From NCBI RefSeq assembly GCF_000013745.1, contig NC_007925.1, positions 2,232,001 to 2,296,000 of the forward strand: a stretch of 64,000 nt of DNA. The letters run 5' to 3'. This document shows positions 10,401-19,126 of this stretch, in pieces (within the stretch, counting starts at the first letter, position 1; each line of letters opens with the position of its first letter). This DNA comes from Rhodopseudomonas_A palustris_F (GTDB lineage: Bacteria > Pseudomonadota > Alphaproteobacteria > Rhizobiales > Xanthobacteraceae). The position numbers were made by a program, and so were the translations under genes. The notes under the pieces are model-generated. The model was given only the letters and a program-made list of their open reading frames with translations. It searched no databases and was not told where the DNA came from.

Positions 10401-13400
10401 ATGACTTCTTCGATCTCGGCGGGCAATCGCTGAAGGCGACCCTGATGATTGCCCGCGTCAACCGCGAGCTGCACGCCGGTGTCACGTTGCGCGACGCCTT
10501 TGTGCACCGGACCATCCGCGGCCTCGCCGGCCTGGTCGGTGAAGCCGGGGAGGACCCGCGCGCAGAAATAGCAGCCGTCGCTCCGCGGGACGATTACCCG
10601 GTCTCGGCGGCGCAGAAGCGGCTGTTCATCATCCATCAGCTCGCGCCACAGGATGTTCAATACAACGTGCCGTTCGCTTTGAACGTGACCGGGCCGTTCG
10701 ATCGGGCGCGCTGGCAAGGCGCTTTCCGCGCGCTGCTGGCGCGGCACGAGTCGCTGCGGACCTCGTTCCTGCTGATCGACGACCAGATCGTTCAGAAGGT
10801 GCATGCCAAGATCGATTTCGCCTTCGAAGGCCAGCCTTCCGGCGCCTCCGCATCGCTTGCGCAGGCGATCGAGGGGTTTGTCCGCCCGTTCGACCTCGAG
10901 CGGGCGCCGCTGCTCCGAGCGACCATCCTGGAGGCCGGCCCGGTCGAGCACAGGATTCTCGTCGACCTCCACCACATCGTCGCCGACGGGCTTTCGATCG
11001 ACATCATCATTGACGATCTGCGCGCGCTCTACGAAGGCCGGACGCTGGAGGGCGCGGCTGTCCAGTACAAGGACTACGCCGCCTGGCAGCAGCTCCGTTC
11101 CGCGGGCGCGGAGGTTCGGGACCAGGAGACGTATTGGCGAGCGGTGTTCGAGGGGGGAGCGCCGGCCCTTGCGCTTCCCACCGACTTTCCGCGCGGGGCC
11201 ATCCGCTCGTTCGATGGGGACCTCGTGCGCTTCACGATCGATGCGGCGCTCGCCGAACGGCTGCGCGTGATCGGACGGGCGGCCGGCGCGACCCCGTTCA
11301 TGACGCTGCTGGCCGCCTACACGGTTCTGCTGTCGAAGTACACCGGCCAGGAGGACATCGTCGTCGGCATCCCGGTGGCGGGGCGGAGGATGGCCTCGCT
11401 GCAGCGGGTGGTCGGAATGTTCGTCAACACCTTGGCGACGCGGAACCGGCCGCGCGGCGAGCTTCGCTTCGTCGACTATCTCGACACCGTGAAGGCGCAC
11501 GGGCTCGACGCCTACAGCAACCAGGACTACCAGTTCGAAGAGTTGGTGGACAGGCTCGAGATCGAACGCGACCTCGACCGGAATCCGCTGTTCGACACGG
11601 TGTTTGCGACACTCGAGGGCGGACGCAGGGCGTTCCAGGCCGATGGCGTCACCGTTCGGCTCGAGGACGTGCCCTGGAAGATCTCGAAGTTCGACCTGAC
11701 GCTGCTGGCCGAAGAGCGCGCCGACGGCATTGTTTTCGAACTGGAGTACTGCACCGGCCTGTTCCGGCGCGACACCATCGAGCGCATGGCGGACCACTTC
11801 GTGCATCTGCTGCAGCAGATCGCATCCGACCCGGCGCGGCTGCTCCGCGATCTCGATCCGCTGACTGAGCAGGAGCGCCGGCAAGTCCTGGTGGAGTTCA
11901 ACCGCTCCGAGGCCAGCTATCCGGAAAGCCGCACCGTTCACGAACTCATCGAGGAGCAGGCGGACCGGACGCCGGATGCAGCGGCGGTCGTGGCCGGCAC
12001 GCAGACGCTCTCTTACGGGGAATTGAACCGACGCGCCAACCAGCTCGCGCGCCAGCTGGTTAGCACCGGCATCGCCGTCGAGGATGTGGTCGGCATCGTG
12101 GCGGAGCCGTCGCTGGAGATGATGATCGGCATCCTGTCGATCCTCAAAGCCGGTGCGGCCTATCTGCCGATCGACGCCGACTGCCCTGCCGATCGCGCCG
12201 CGATGATGCTTGAGGATAGCAAGGCCAAGCTGGTCGTTTTCGCCGGCGTCGAGCCGTGGGGCGAGGCGGGGCGGCCATCGCTCGACCTGAGCCAGCCGGC
12301 GCTCTACCAGGGCGACGACAACAATCTTGGGGTCACCGCATCGAGTCGAAACCTCGCCTATGTCATCTATACCTCCGGAACCACCGGGGTGCCGAAAGGC
12401 GTCATGGTCGAGCATTCCGCGGTCAACAATCTGTGCGCCTGGCACATCCGCAGCTTCGCGCTGTCCAGCGCCGACCGGACCACCAAATACGCCCGCTTCA
12501 GTTTCGATGCCTCGGTGTGGGAGATCCTTCCCTCGCTGCAGGCCGGCGCCGCGCTGCACATTGTCCCGCAAGAGATCCGGCTCGACCTCGCCCGGCTGGC
12601 GCGCTATTTCGACGACGCCGGCATCACCGTCAGCTTTCTGCCGACGCAGATTTGCGAACTCTTCATGCAGTTCGACAATCGGTCGCTGCGGCTGTTGCTG
12701 ACCGGCGGCGACCGGCTGCGCCGCGGCGGCCGCGGCCGCTACCAGCTCGTCAACAATTACGGGCCGACCGAGAGCACCGTGGTGACCACCAGCGGCCTGG
12801 TCGTTGCGGCCGACGGTCCGATATCGATCGGCAAGCCGATCGGCAATATCCGCGTCTACTTGCTCGACAAGGCCGACAAGCCGGTTCCGATCGGCGTTCC
12901 GGGCGAACTGTGCATCGCCGGAGCAGGGCTCGCGCGCGGCTATCTCGGCGATCCGGTGCGGACCGCCGAGAAGTTCGTCGCCAACCCGTTCGAGCCGGGC
13001 GAACGGATGTACCGGACCGGGGATGTGGCGCGGTGGCGGCCGGATGGATCGATCGACTATCTCGGACGCAGCGACGGCCAAGTGAAGATTCGCGGTTGCC
13101 GCATCGAGCCGCGCGAGGTCGAAACCGCGATCCTCGCCCATGAGGCGGTGCAGGATGCCGTCGTCGTCGCTCGCGAAGATCGCACGGGCGACAACCAGCT
13201 CTACGCCTATATCGCCTGGCGCGCCGCCGCGCGCCTCGCCGATCTGCGCGGCTCTCTCGGCCAGCGGCTTCCTAACTACATGCAGCCGGCATTTTTCGTG
13301 ACGCTGGACGAAATCCCGCTGAATGCACGCGGCAAGGTCGATCTGGCGGCGCTGCCGCCCGCGGACAACGACGCCCCGGACACCGGCGAGGCTCCCCGCA

Positions 13401-16400
13401 CCTCCACCGAAGCTCGGCTGGCCGCGATCTGGCAACAGGTTCTGGACCGGCAGCATGTCGGCATTCACGATAATTTTTTCGCGATCGGCGGCGATTCGCT
13501 GCGCGCCACCATCATGATCGCCAAGGCCAACAAGGCGTTCGGCACCGCCGTCGGGCTCGGCGCGGTATTCGACCGGCCGACCGTCGCCAGGTTGGCGGAG
13601 GACTTCGCGGCTGGCTCGGAGAGCGCGACGCCGCATTTGGTGCCGGTGGAGAACCGCCTGCACTACGCCACGACGCCGACCCAGGCGCTGCTCTATGCGG
13701 TCTGCACGGCCCGCGGCGGCGTCGAATACAACCTTCCGATGGCGTTCGAGATCGGCGGCGACCTCGACATTGCCCGGCTCGAAGCCGCGTTCCGCGAGGT
13801 CATCGACCGGAATGAAGCGCTGCGCACCGGCTTCATCAGCGTGGACGGCGGCGCTGTTCAATACGTCGTGCCGAAGGTGGATTTCTCGATCGCCCGTCTG
13901 CCCGGCTGCGGCAACGCGGAGATCGGGGAGGTCACGCGCGACTTCATCCGGCCGTTCCAGCTGTCGGCGCCGCCGCTGATCCGCGCGGCGGTGGTGCCGC
14001 GCGGCCCCGGCCGCCATGTTCTCCTGATCGACATGCACCATTTGGTTAGCGACGGCACCTCGATGGGCTTGCTGTTCAAGGAGATCGCGGCGCTCTACGC
14101 CGGTTCGCATCCGCCGTGTCCCGCCATCACCTACAAGGATTTCGCGGAGTGGCTTCAAGGCCATCTGCGCAGCGATCGGATGCGCGCCCATGAGGCCTAT
14201 TGGCGCGGGGTCCTGGATTCGCCTCCCGCCACCATCCGGATCGACTCGGATTTTCCGCGCAAGGAGGCATTCGCATTCGCCGGAAGCCGGATCAATTGCA
14301 CCGCCGATGCGGCGCTGCACGACGGCCTCAAGGCGCTTTGCACGCGTGAGGGCGTCACGGTCTACGTGCTGCTGCTCGCCGCCTACAACGTGCTGCTCTC
14401 CAAATACAGCGGCAGCGAGGATATCATCGTCGGCGTGCCGACGGTCGGCCGCTATCTCGCCGACGTTCACGACGTGGTCGGGATGTTCGTCAGCACCCAC
14501 GTCATCCGCAGCCGGCCGCGCGCCGAGCGGCGCTTCGACGAATTCCTTCAGGAGGTCAAGGCCGGGGTGCGTGGCGCCGTCGAGCACCAGGAGTATCAGC
14601 TCTGGGACATCATGGTGCAGCACAACGCCGCCACCGGGAAATTGTTGTTCAGCGCGGTGTTCGTCGTTCAGGATCAAGCCTTCACCAGCATCGAGATTCC
14701 GGGCCTCGAGATCGAAGAGATCGACCCGCATTACAACGTGGCGAAGTTCGACCTGACGATGGGCGCGGTCGAGCGTCCGGGGCGCCTCGATATCGAAATC
14801 GAATACAACACGGATCTGTTCCGCCGCAGTACGGCGGCGCGGATTGTCGGCCAATATCTGCACATTCTCGGCCAGGTCGTTGCGGATCCCAGCCGGACGC
14901 TGCGGCAAATCGAGATCGTGACGCCGGCCGAAAAGGCGGCCTTGCTAACCGGCATCGGGGACGCCGCTCCGGCCGGCGACGACGACGCTTGGGCGGCGGC
15001 AACCGTGGCCACCCTGTTCGAGCGGCGGGCCCGCGCCGCTCCGGATCGCGTCGCCGTGGCCTTTGACGGCGGCACCGTGACCTACCGCGCCCTCCACCAA
15101 CGCACGCGGCGGCTCGGAAGGCGGTTGGCGGCGGAAGGTGTCGGGCCGGGAATGATTGTGGCGCTCCTCGCTCGTCCCTCGGTGGAGATGGTCGCCGCGG
15201 TCCTTGCAATCTGGGCGACCGGCGCAGTCTGCACTCCGCTCGCAGCCGACGATCCGCCGCGGCGGGTCGCGGCCCGGCTCGCCGAGACCGGCGCGGCGCT
15301 GCTGGTCTGCGACCACGATTCCAAACCTGACGAACTCGGCATCCCGGTGCTGCTGCTCGACGGCGCGAGCGAACCGGAAACGGTCGCGGCTCTCCCCGAT
15401 GGTCCGGCTGATCCGAATGCGCTTGCCGTCGTCGGCGTGGCGACGGACCGCAGCGGCGTTCGGAAGCACGTCATGATCGAGCACCGATCACTGCTCGACC
15501 GCGCCCGATGGTTTGTCGCCAGGTTCGCGATCGTCGAGGCTGATTGTACTGTGATGTGCGGCGACCTGAGCTCGGGCGCTGCCTTGCTCACGCTGATCTC
15601 GACGTTGTGCGCGGGCGCCTCGGTCTGGATCGCACCGGAGGAGGCGCGCCGGTCTGCCACGACGCTGGTGAAGGGCGTGAGCGACCACGGCGTGACGGTC
15701 GGTTGGCTGCCGGCGACGCTGTGCGAACGGCTCGCCGGGACCGTGGATCTGCCGTTGCGGACGCTGATCACAACCGGCGGCGCCATCACCCCGTTGCGGC
15801 GCGGCAATTACGAACTCGTCAGCTGTTTCGGGCTGCCGGAGCACAGCGAGGTGACGACGTGCAAGCCGGTGACGGCCGAGACCGCCGGAAGCCTCGTCGG
15901 CGCGCCTATCGCCGGTTCGCAGATCTATATCCTCGGTCACGACGACAGCCTTCTGCCGATCGGGGTCACCGGCGAACTCTGCCTCGGCGGGACCGGCCTG
16001 GCGCGCGGATATCTCGGCGAGGAGCCTTCGACCTCGCGGCGTTTCACGGCAAACCCGCACGTCCCCGACGGTCGCATCTTTCGCTCCGGTCTTCGCGCAA
16101 AACGGCTCGCGGACGGCGGCATCGAACTGATGGACCGCGTCGGTGATGTGGAGATCGACGGCCATCGCGTCTATCTGGCCGAGATCGAACATTGCTTGCG
16201 CGGGCATGCAAACGTTGCGGACGCGGCCATCGTGCAGGGCGATGCGGATCAGCTCCAGCCGACGCTGTGCGCGCTCATCGTCACGACCGGCGTGCTGCCG
16301 GAATCGGCCTCGGCCTTGGTCCGCGACCTGAAGCGACATCTCGCCGAGTGGCTGCCGGGCTACATGATCCCGGAGGCCTATGTCCAGGTCGCCGCCATCC

Positions 16401-16759
16401 CGCGCGACCAGACGGATCGGGTCGAAGTCGAGGCTCTGCCGATACCGGAGCAGCCATCGCCGCCGATGCCGGCGGAAGATGCCGCGGAGCCGAGCCTCGT
16501 TCCCGAGATCCGGACCATCGTCGAGGAGCTTGTCGGCGCGTCCGCAGTCGACCCCGCGGCCGACCTGCGCAGTGTCGGCCTGACCTCGCTTGCGGCGATG
16601 ACGTTGCAGGCGCGCCTCGCGGCCCGGTTCGGCGTCGCCCCGGACCTGTGCCGATGGCTGCAGGCGCCGTCGGTCGCGAACCTTTCCCGCCATCTCTCGG
16701 AGGCTTTGCGCGGCGAACGCCGGGTCATCACGCCAACAGAGGAAACGACGCCGCCATGA
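7451..16759 (+). CDS. Non-ribosomal peptide synthetase, three modules, last A domain degenerate
   Basis: This 3102-residue protein has the order C-A-T-C-A-T-C-A*-T. C motifs are HHIICDG (135), HHIVADG (1174) and HHLVSDG (2196). Carrier serines are S993 (LGGQS), S2016 (IGGDS) and S3046 (VGLTS). A1 reads DLTKIGEVGK by hand alignment to GrsA, essentially the published Asn code. A2 reads DAWFLGNVVK, identical to a classical Leu code. The third A domain keeps the fold length but has lost YTSGSTG (reads near residue 2660 as VATDRSG), YGPTE (FGLPEHS), YRTGD (FRSGL), the code Asp and the A10 lysine, so it should not adenylate. There is no epimerase, reductase or thioesterase domain after the last carrier. 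The stop overlaps the next gene by 4 bases. Confidence 0.95.
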   Translation: MASPVEQGNYPASANQRRMYVLNRLSPDSIAYNVPVAIRLNGKLDTARLQDALTALVTRHDSLRTSFGIADETIIQTRQAPLRLPLDVERARGKSEVEAIKRRFVRPFDLNRPPLLRACLIRLGSLKHVLLLDLHHIICDGVSIDILSDELGRLYDGQTLPPLPADYKDFALWQREFAGSEEAEQQQNYWLRLLEGERPALNLPTDFPRPSTQSFDGDRVTLRPNQRLTAALRELAARHRVSMYMLLLATYYVVLSKYTGQDDLVVGTLAAGRNAERFRGVVGLFVNTLALRSRPRGELAFSDYLQQVRDECLDAFENQDSQFEDLVDRIAPPRDLGRGPLFDTMFTALSSNATPTAYGGIEFSPYELDYAIAKFDLTLTVIEQQHGELKFDFEYCTDLFRRDTIERLSAHYVTALEAVVADPAMRLRDIDVSSVDERRAVVTGLPQPTEAAQSVVELFEIQVRTSPAAPAIACDGKTVDYATLDRLSNAVAARLQAAGAGRGAIVGLVAAPSMEAVAAILGILKLGAAFLPLDPSTPADRFRAIAAGSGMAVVLLPTDAHPLAGLGPVDLTLDRVASDVDGDLSDRAAVTGDDLAYVIYTSGSTGMPKGVMISHRALANYVSWAVRTYIGDAPAAFALHSPLSVDLTITSIFAPLVSGNRIVVYRNDDAMGLMRDILRDDQIEVLKLTPTHLALLAETMRDGAPANRRLRALIVGGEDFKTGLARKVDSGFDGRVELYNEYGPTEATVGCMIYKFDPALDKAASVPIGTAIDNVAVLVLDRYGLPVPRGAIGELHIAGACLADGYLNNPEMTAERFGMQRLGGREIRLYKTGDLARLLPSGALEFLGRNDDQVKLRGFRIELGEIETALLRCPGVIDAVVSPRTDAAGDGYLCAYVVAAGAIETADLHRRLAQRLPAHMVPSRVVIVDRLPIGRSGKVDRTALPDPGEPTGSRSSAAPGTAVECAIAAIWEQVLGVQRIGLDDDFFDLGGQSLKATLMIARVNRELHAGVTLRDAFVHRTIRGLAGLVGEAGEDPRAEIAAVAPRDDYPVSAAQKRLFIIHQLAPQDVQYNVPFALNVTGPFDRARWQGAFRALLARHESLRTSFLLIDDQIVQKVHAKIDFAFEGQPSGASASLAQAIEGFVRPFDLERAPLLRATILEAGPVEHRILVDLHHIVADGLSIDIIIDDLRALYEGRTLEGAAVQYKDYAAWQQLRSAGAEVRDQETYWRAVFEGGAPALALPTDFPRGAIRSFDGDLVRFTIDAALAERLRVIGRAAGATPFMTLLAAYTVLLSKYTGQEDIVVGIPVAGRRMASLQRVVGMFVNTLATRNRPRGELRFVDYLDTVKAHGLDAYSNQDYQFEELVDRLEIERDLDRNPLFDTVFATLEGGRRAFQADGVTVRLEDVPWKISKFDLTLLAEERADGIVFELEYCTGLFRRDTIERMADHFVHLLQQIASDPARLLRDLDPLTEQERRQVLVEFNRSEASYPESRTVHELIEEQADRTPDAAAVVAGTQTLSYGELNRRANQLARQLVSTGIAVEDVVGIVAEPSLEMMIGILSILKAGAAYLPIDADCPADRAAMMLEDSKAKLVVFAGVEPWGEAGRPSLDLSQPALYQGDDNNLGVTASSRNLAYVIYTSGTTGVPKGVMVEHSAVNNLCAWHIRSFALSSADRTTKYARFSFDASVWEILPSLQAGAALHIVPQEIRLDLARLARYFDDAGITVSFLPTQICELFMQFDNRSLRLLLTGGDRLRRGGRGRYQLVNNYGPTESTVVTTSGLVVAADGPISIGKPIGNIRVYLLDKADKPVPIGVPGELCIAGAGLARGYLGDPVRTAEKFVANPFEPGERMYRTGDVARWRPDGSIDYLGRSDGQVKIRGCRIEPREVETAILAHEAVQDAVVVAREDRTGDNQLYAYIAWRAAARLADLRGSLGQRLPNYMQPAFFVTLDEIPLNARGKVDLAALPPADNDAPDTGEAPRTSTEARLAAIWQQVLDRQHVGIHDNFFAIGGDSLRATIMIAKANKAFGTAVGLGAVFDRPTVARLAEDFAAGSESATPHLVPVENRLHYATTPTQALLYAVCTARGGVEYNLPMAFEIGGDLDIARLEAAFREVIDRNEALRTGFISVDGGAVQYVVPKVDFSIARLPGCGNAEIGEVTRDFIRPFQLSAPPLIRAAVVPRGPGRHVLLIDMHHLVSDGTSMGLLFKEIAALYAGSHPPCPAITYKDFAEWLQGHLRSDRMRAHEAYWRGVLDSPPATIRIDSDFPRKEAFAFAGSRINCTADAALHDGLKALCTREGVTVYVLLLAAYNVLLSKYSGSEDIIVGVPTVGRYLADVHDVVGMFVSTHVIRSRPRAERRFDEFLQEVKAGVRGAVEHQEYQLWDIMVQHNAATGKLLFSAVFVVQDQAFTSIEIPGLEIEEIDPHYNVAKFDLTMGAVERPGRLDIEIEYNTDLFRRSTAARIVGQYLHILGQVVADPSRTLRQIEIVTPAEKAALLTGIGDAAPAGDDDAWAAATVATLFERRARAAPDRVAVAFDGGTVTYRALHQRTRRLGRRLAAEGVGPGMIVALLARPSVEMVAAVLAIWATGAVCTPLAADDPPRRVAARLAETGAALLVCDHDSKPDELGIPVLLLDGASEPETVAALPDGPADPNALAVVGVATDRSGVRKHVMIEHRSLLDRARWFVARFAIVEADCTVMCGDLSSGAALLTLISTLCAGASVWIAPEEARRSATTLVKGVSDHGVTVGWLPATLCERLAGTVDLPLRTLITTGGAITPLRRGNYELVSCFGLPEHSEVTTCKPVTAETAGSLVGAPIAGSQIYILGHDDSLLPIGVTGELCLGGTGLARGYLGEEPSTSRRFTANPHVPDGRIFRSGLRAKRLADGGIELMDRVGDVEIDGHRVYLAEIEHCLRGHANVADAAIVQGDADQLQPTLCALIVTTGVLPESASALVRDLKRHLAEWLPGYMIPEAYVQVAAIPRDQTDRVEVEALPIPEQPSPPMPAEDAAEPSLVPEIRTIVEELVGASAVDPAADLRSVGLTSLAAMTLQARLAARFGVAPDLCRWLQAPSVANLSRHLSEALRGERRVITPTEETTPP

Positions 16760-17886
16760 CGCGACCGGATTCCATCGCTGCCGCGGTGCAGGATGTCCTC
16801 GACCTGCACCGCGATCGCCTCGCGCTCCTCGCCGGGATCGACCGGCCGAAGATCGGTTACCTGTCGATTCAGACCCCCGAGGAAATCCTGCTGGCCGCGG
16901 GCGCGATCCCGTTCCGGCTGACCGGCGAGTACAGCACCGAGACCGATAGGGCGAGCGTGCATCTTGGCAGCAACTACTGTTCCTACGTGCTAAGCTGCTT
17001 CGGCGAGGGACTCGCCGGCGTCTATGGCTTCGCGGATGCGGTCGTGTTCGTCGATGCCTGCGATATGCGCAAGCGGCTGTGGGAGACCTGGGCTCGGACC
17101 GTTCCCGGTTGTGAAAGCTGGTTCCTCGAACTTCCCAACGACGCGAGTCCATTGTCGAAATCGTTCTTCGCCGGTCAGCTTCGCAAGCTGATCCGCCGGC
17201 TGGAGCAACGCTACGGCCGGCCGATCGGCGAGGGCGCGCTGCGCGACGGCATCGCGCGGTGCAACCGCACGCGCGAGCTGATGCAGCGGCTCTACGACGG
17301 CAACAAGCGCGGCGGCCCGCTGCTGACGGGCCAGCAGTCGATCGAACTCGTGAAGGCGGCAACAACGGGGCTGAAGGACGAATTCAACGATCGCCTGGCG
17401 GCGCTGCTCGACGCCGCGGCTTCGCAGCAACCCCGGGCCGGTCGGCAGCGGCACCGGGTGTTGATCTGCGGCAGCTATTTCGACCAACCGGCGATCGTGG
17501 AGGTCATCGAGGCCACCGGCGCCGACATCGTCTGCGGGGATATCAGCAACGGGGTCAAGTATTTCGAAGGCAGGATCGATGCCGACGCGGAGCCGGTTGC
17601 CGCCATCGCCGACTACTATCTCGAAAAGCACACCAGCGCGCGCTGCATCGATACCGACATCCGGCTGCGGCACCTGTTCGACTTGGTGCGGGACTATCGC
17701 GTGGAATCGGTGATCTACTTCGCCCTGAAATTCTGTGACACCAATCTGCACGACTACCCCTACATCAAGGAAAAATTGCGCGAGCAGAAGATCCCCGTTC
17801 TGTTCATCGAAGGCGAGCACAACGGCAGCAATATCGCCAGCATCAAGACGCGCATCGAGACGTTCCTGGAGCCGCGGTTTTTCTGA
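16756..17886 (+). CDS. 2-hydroxyacyl-CoA dehydratase / benzoyl-CoA reductase family subunit (HgdB/BcrC-like)
   Basis: The protein has 376 residues, starting at the ATG that overlaps the NRPS stop (the frame itself is open further upstream). It belongs to the HgdB/HadB/BcrB-BcrC family, whose subunits carry Fe-S clusters and remove water from 2-hydroxyacyl-CoA or reduce aromatic CoA esters by one-electron chemistry, after ATP-driven electron transfer from an activator. Candidate cluster ligands are C75 and C81 (NYC...SCF), C102 (DACD) and C327 (KFCD). The next two genes give the second subunit and the activator, so the three form a complete set in the HadBC-HadI pattern. No CoA-transferase of the HadA/FldA type is in view. 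The substrate is unknown; carriage with NRPS genes suggests a thioester precursor or carrier-bound intermediate. Confidence 0.88.
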   Translation: MTRPDSIAAAVQDVLDLHRDRLALLAGIDRPKIGYLSIQTPEEILLAAGAIPFRLTGEYSTETDRASVHLGSNYCSYVLSCFGEGLAGVYGFADAVVFVDACDMRKRLWETWARTVPGCESWFLELPNDASPLSKSFFAGQLRKLIRRLEQRYGRPIGEGALRDGIARCNRTRELMQRLYDGNKRGGPLLTGQQSIELVKAATTGLKDEFNDRLAALLDAAASQQPRAGRQRHRVLICGSYFDQPAIVEVIEATGADIVCGDISNGVKYFEGRIDADAEPVAAIADYYLEKHTSARCIDTDIRLRHLFDLVRDYRVESVIYFALKFCDTNLHDYPYIKEKLREQKIPVLFIEGEHNGSNIASIKTRIETFLEPRFF

Positions 17887-17895
17887 GGAGGCGAG

Positions 17896-19113
17896 ATGGA
17901 CCTCGACAACATCGCGCAGCAGCGCGCCACTCAATACGAGAACATGCTGCGTCTGATCGGGCGCCAGCGGGCGCCATCGGAAGAGGCCGCGCCGGCGCTC
18001 GCCGCGACCCGGATGCGCTCGGTCGTGAACTGCGACCGGATCGCCGAGGCCTACAGGGCCGATGCGAAGGTCGCGTACGTTTCCGAGCAATTCCCGACCG
18101 AGATCGTGTTCGCCGCCGGTGTTCTGCCGTGGAACATCGAGTCGATGTCGAACATGCTGGCCCAGTCGCTCGATATCGACCAGGTGTTCCGGCTCACCCA
18201 GGAACGCGAGCTGTCCCGCGATATCTGCTCGTTCCTTCGCGGGCCGTTCGGGATGATGCTCGCCGAATGCTATCCGCGGCCCGACTTCGTGCTCACCAAC
18301 GACCAGCCCTGCGAGGGGCTTCTCAAGACCATCTTCATGTCCGGCAAGCGCTACGGGGTGCCGACCTTCGCGCTGCACACGCCGAACCTGCTGGATCAGG
18401 ATGTGCTGGACTATCTCGTCCAGCAGATCGAGATCATGCTGACCCGGATCGCCGGGGTGTTTCAGTCAGATCCGGATCCGGAGTTCTTGCGCAGCAGCAT
18501 CGTGAATTCGAATCGCGCCCGCGAGTACTACCGGAAAGCGGCTCTGCTGCTCGAACGCCACGCTTTGCCCGGCGTGGCGCGCGAGCTCCTGGAAATTTTC
18601 GGGATGAACTATTTCGGCGCCCCGGAGAACATCGATCTCTGCAAGACCTTGTATGAGGAGGCGGTGGTGCTGGCCGAGACCGGGGCGCCGAAGCGCCCGC
18701 GGGTGATGTGGATCGGCCAGACACCTGGGGAATCCGACGAATTGCTTCGGCATCTCGGTCGGTCCGTCGACGTGCTGTACTGGGCGCCGCTGTGGGAAGC
18801 GAACCTGGTGGCGCTCGACGAGGAGCAACCGCTGCGCAGCATCGCCGAGCGTGCGATCCGCTATCACTGGAACGCGGAACGAATGGAACGCGACCTCGAT
18901 CACATCAGCGACGCGTACCAGGTCGAGGGATATATCATCGCCAACACCTGGGGATGCCGCAACATGATGGCCATCGGTCCGACGTTTCGATCATTGGCGG
19001 CGCGCAAGCGAATCAAGAACCTGACGATCAGCATCGATCCCGTCGATCGCAACAATTACGCCTTCCCCCATATCAAGAACCGCGTCGACGCGTTTCTGGA
19101 AACATTGCAGTGA
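17896..19113 (+). CDS. 2-hydroxyacyl-CoA dehydratase / benzoyl-CoA reductase family second subunit (HadC/BcrB-like)
   Basis: The protein has 405 residues and lies 9 bases after the first subunit, with GAGGCGAG as ribosome site. It is a distant paralogue of that subunit. Three well-spaced cysteines are candidate Fe-S ligands: C111 (RDICSF), C139 (QPCEG) and C354 (TWGCRN). Two-subunit dehydratases of the HadBC/FldBC type use one cluster per subunit, and the substrate sits at their interface. A double-cubane-cluster protein of the same superfamily is an alternative, but those act as a single repeated subunit with other cysteine spacing. Enzymes of this family are usually oxygen-sensitive, so the pathway would work under anoxic conditions. 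Confidence 0.87.
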   Translation: MDLDNIAQQRATQYENMLRLIGRQRAPSEEAAPALAATRMRSVVNCDRIAEAYRADAKVAYVSEQFPTEIVFAAGVLPWNIESMSNMLAQSLDIDQVFRLTQERELSRDICSFLRGPFGMMLAECYPRPDFVLTNDQPCEGLLKTIFMSGKRYGVPTFALHTPNLLDQDVLDYLVQQIEIMLTRIAGVFQSDPDPEFLRSSIVNSNRAREYYRKAALLLERHALPGVARELLEIFGMNYFGAPENIDLCKTLYEEAVVLAETGAPKRPRVMWIGQTPGESDELLRHLGRSVDVLYWAPLWEANLVALDEEQPLRSIAERAIRYHWNAERMERDLDHISDAYQVEGYIIANTWGCRNMMAIGPTFRSLAARKRIKNLTISIDPVDRNNYAFPHIKNRVDAFLETLQ

Positions 19114-19126
19114 ATGAGAGGATGCG

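Noticed and set aside
10316..14908. Long open frame of 1530 codons on the minus strand across the large NRPS gene (similar ones at 1673-4024, 4489-6801 and 7373-9838)
   Set aside because: Antisense frames stay open in GC-rich genes because of third-position bias. The composition is Arg/Gln/Asp-rich with no domain, and the plus-strand NRPS domains are unambiguous.
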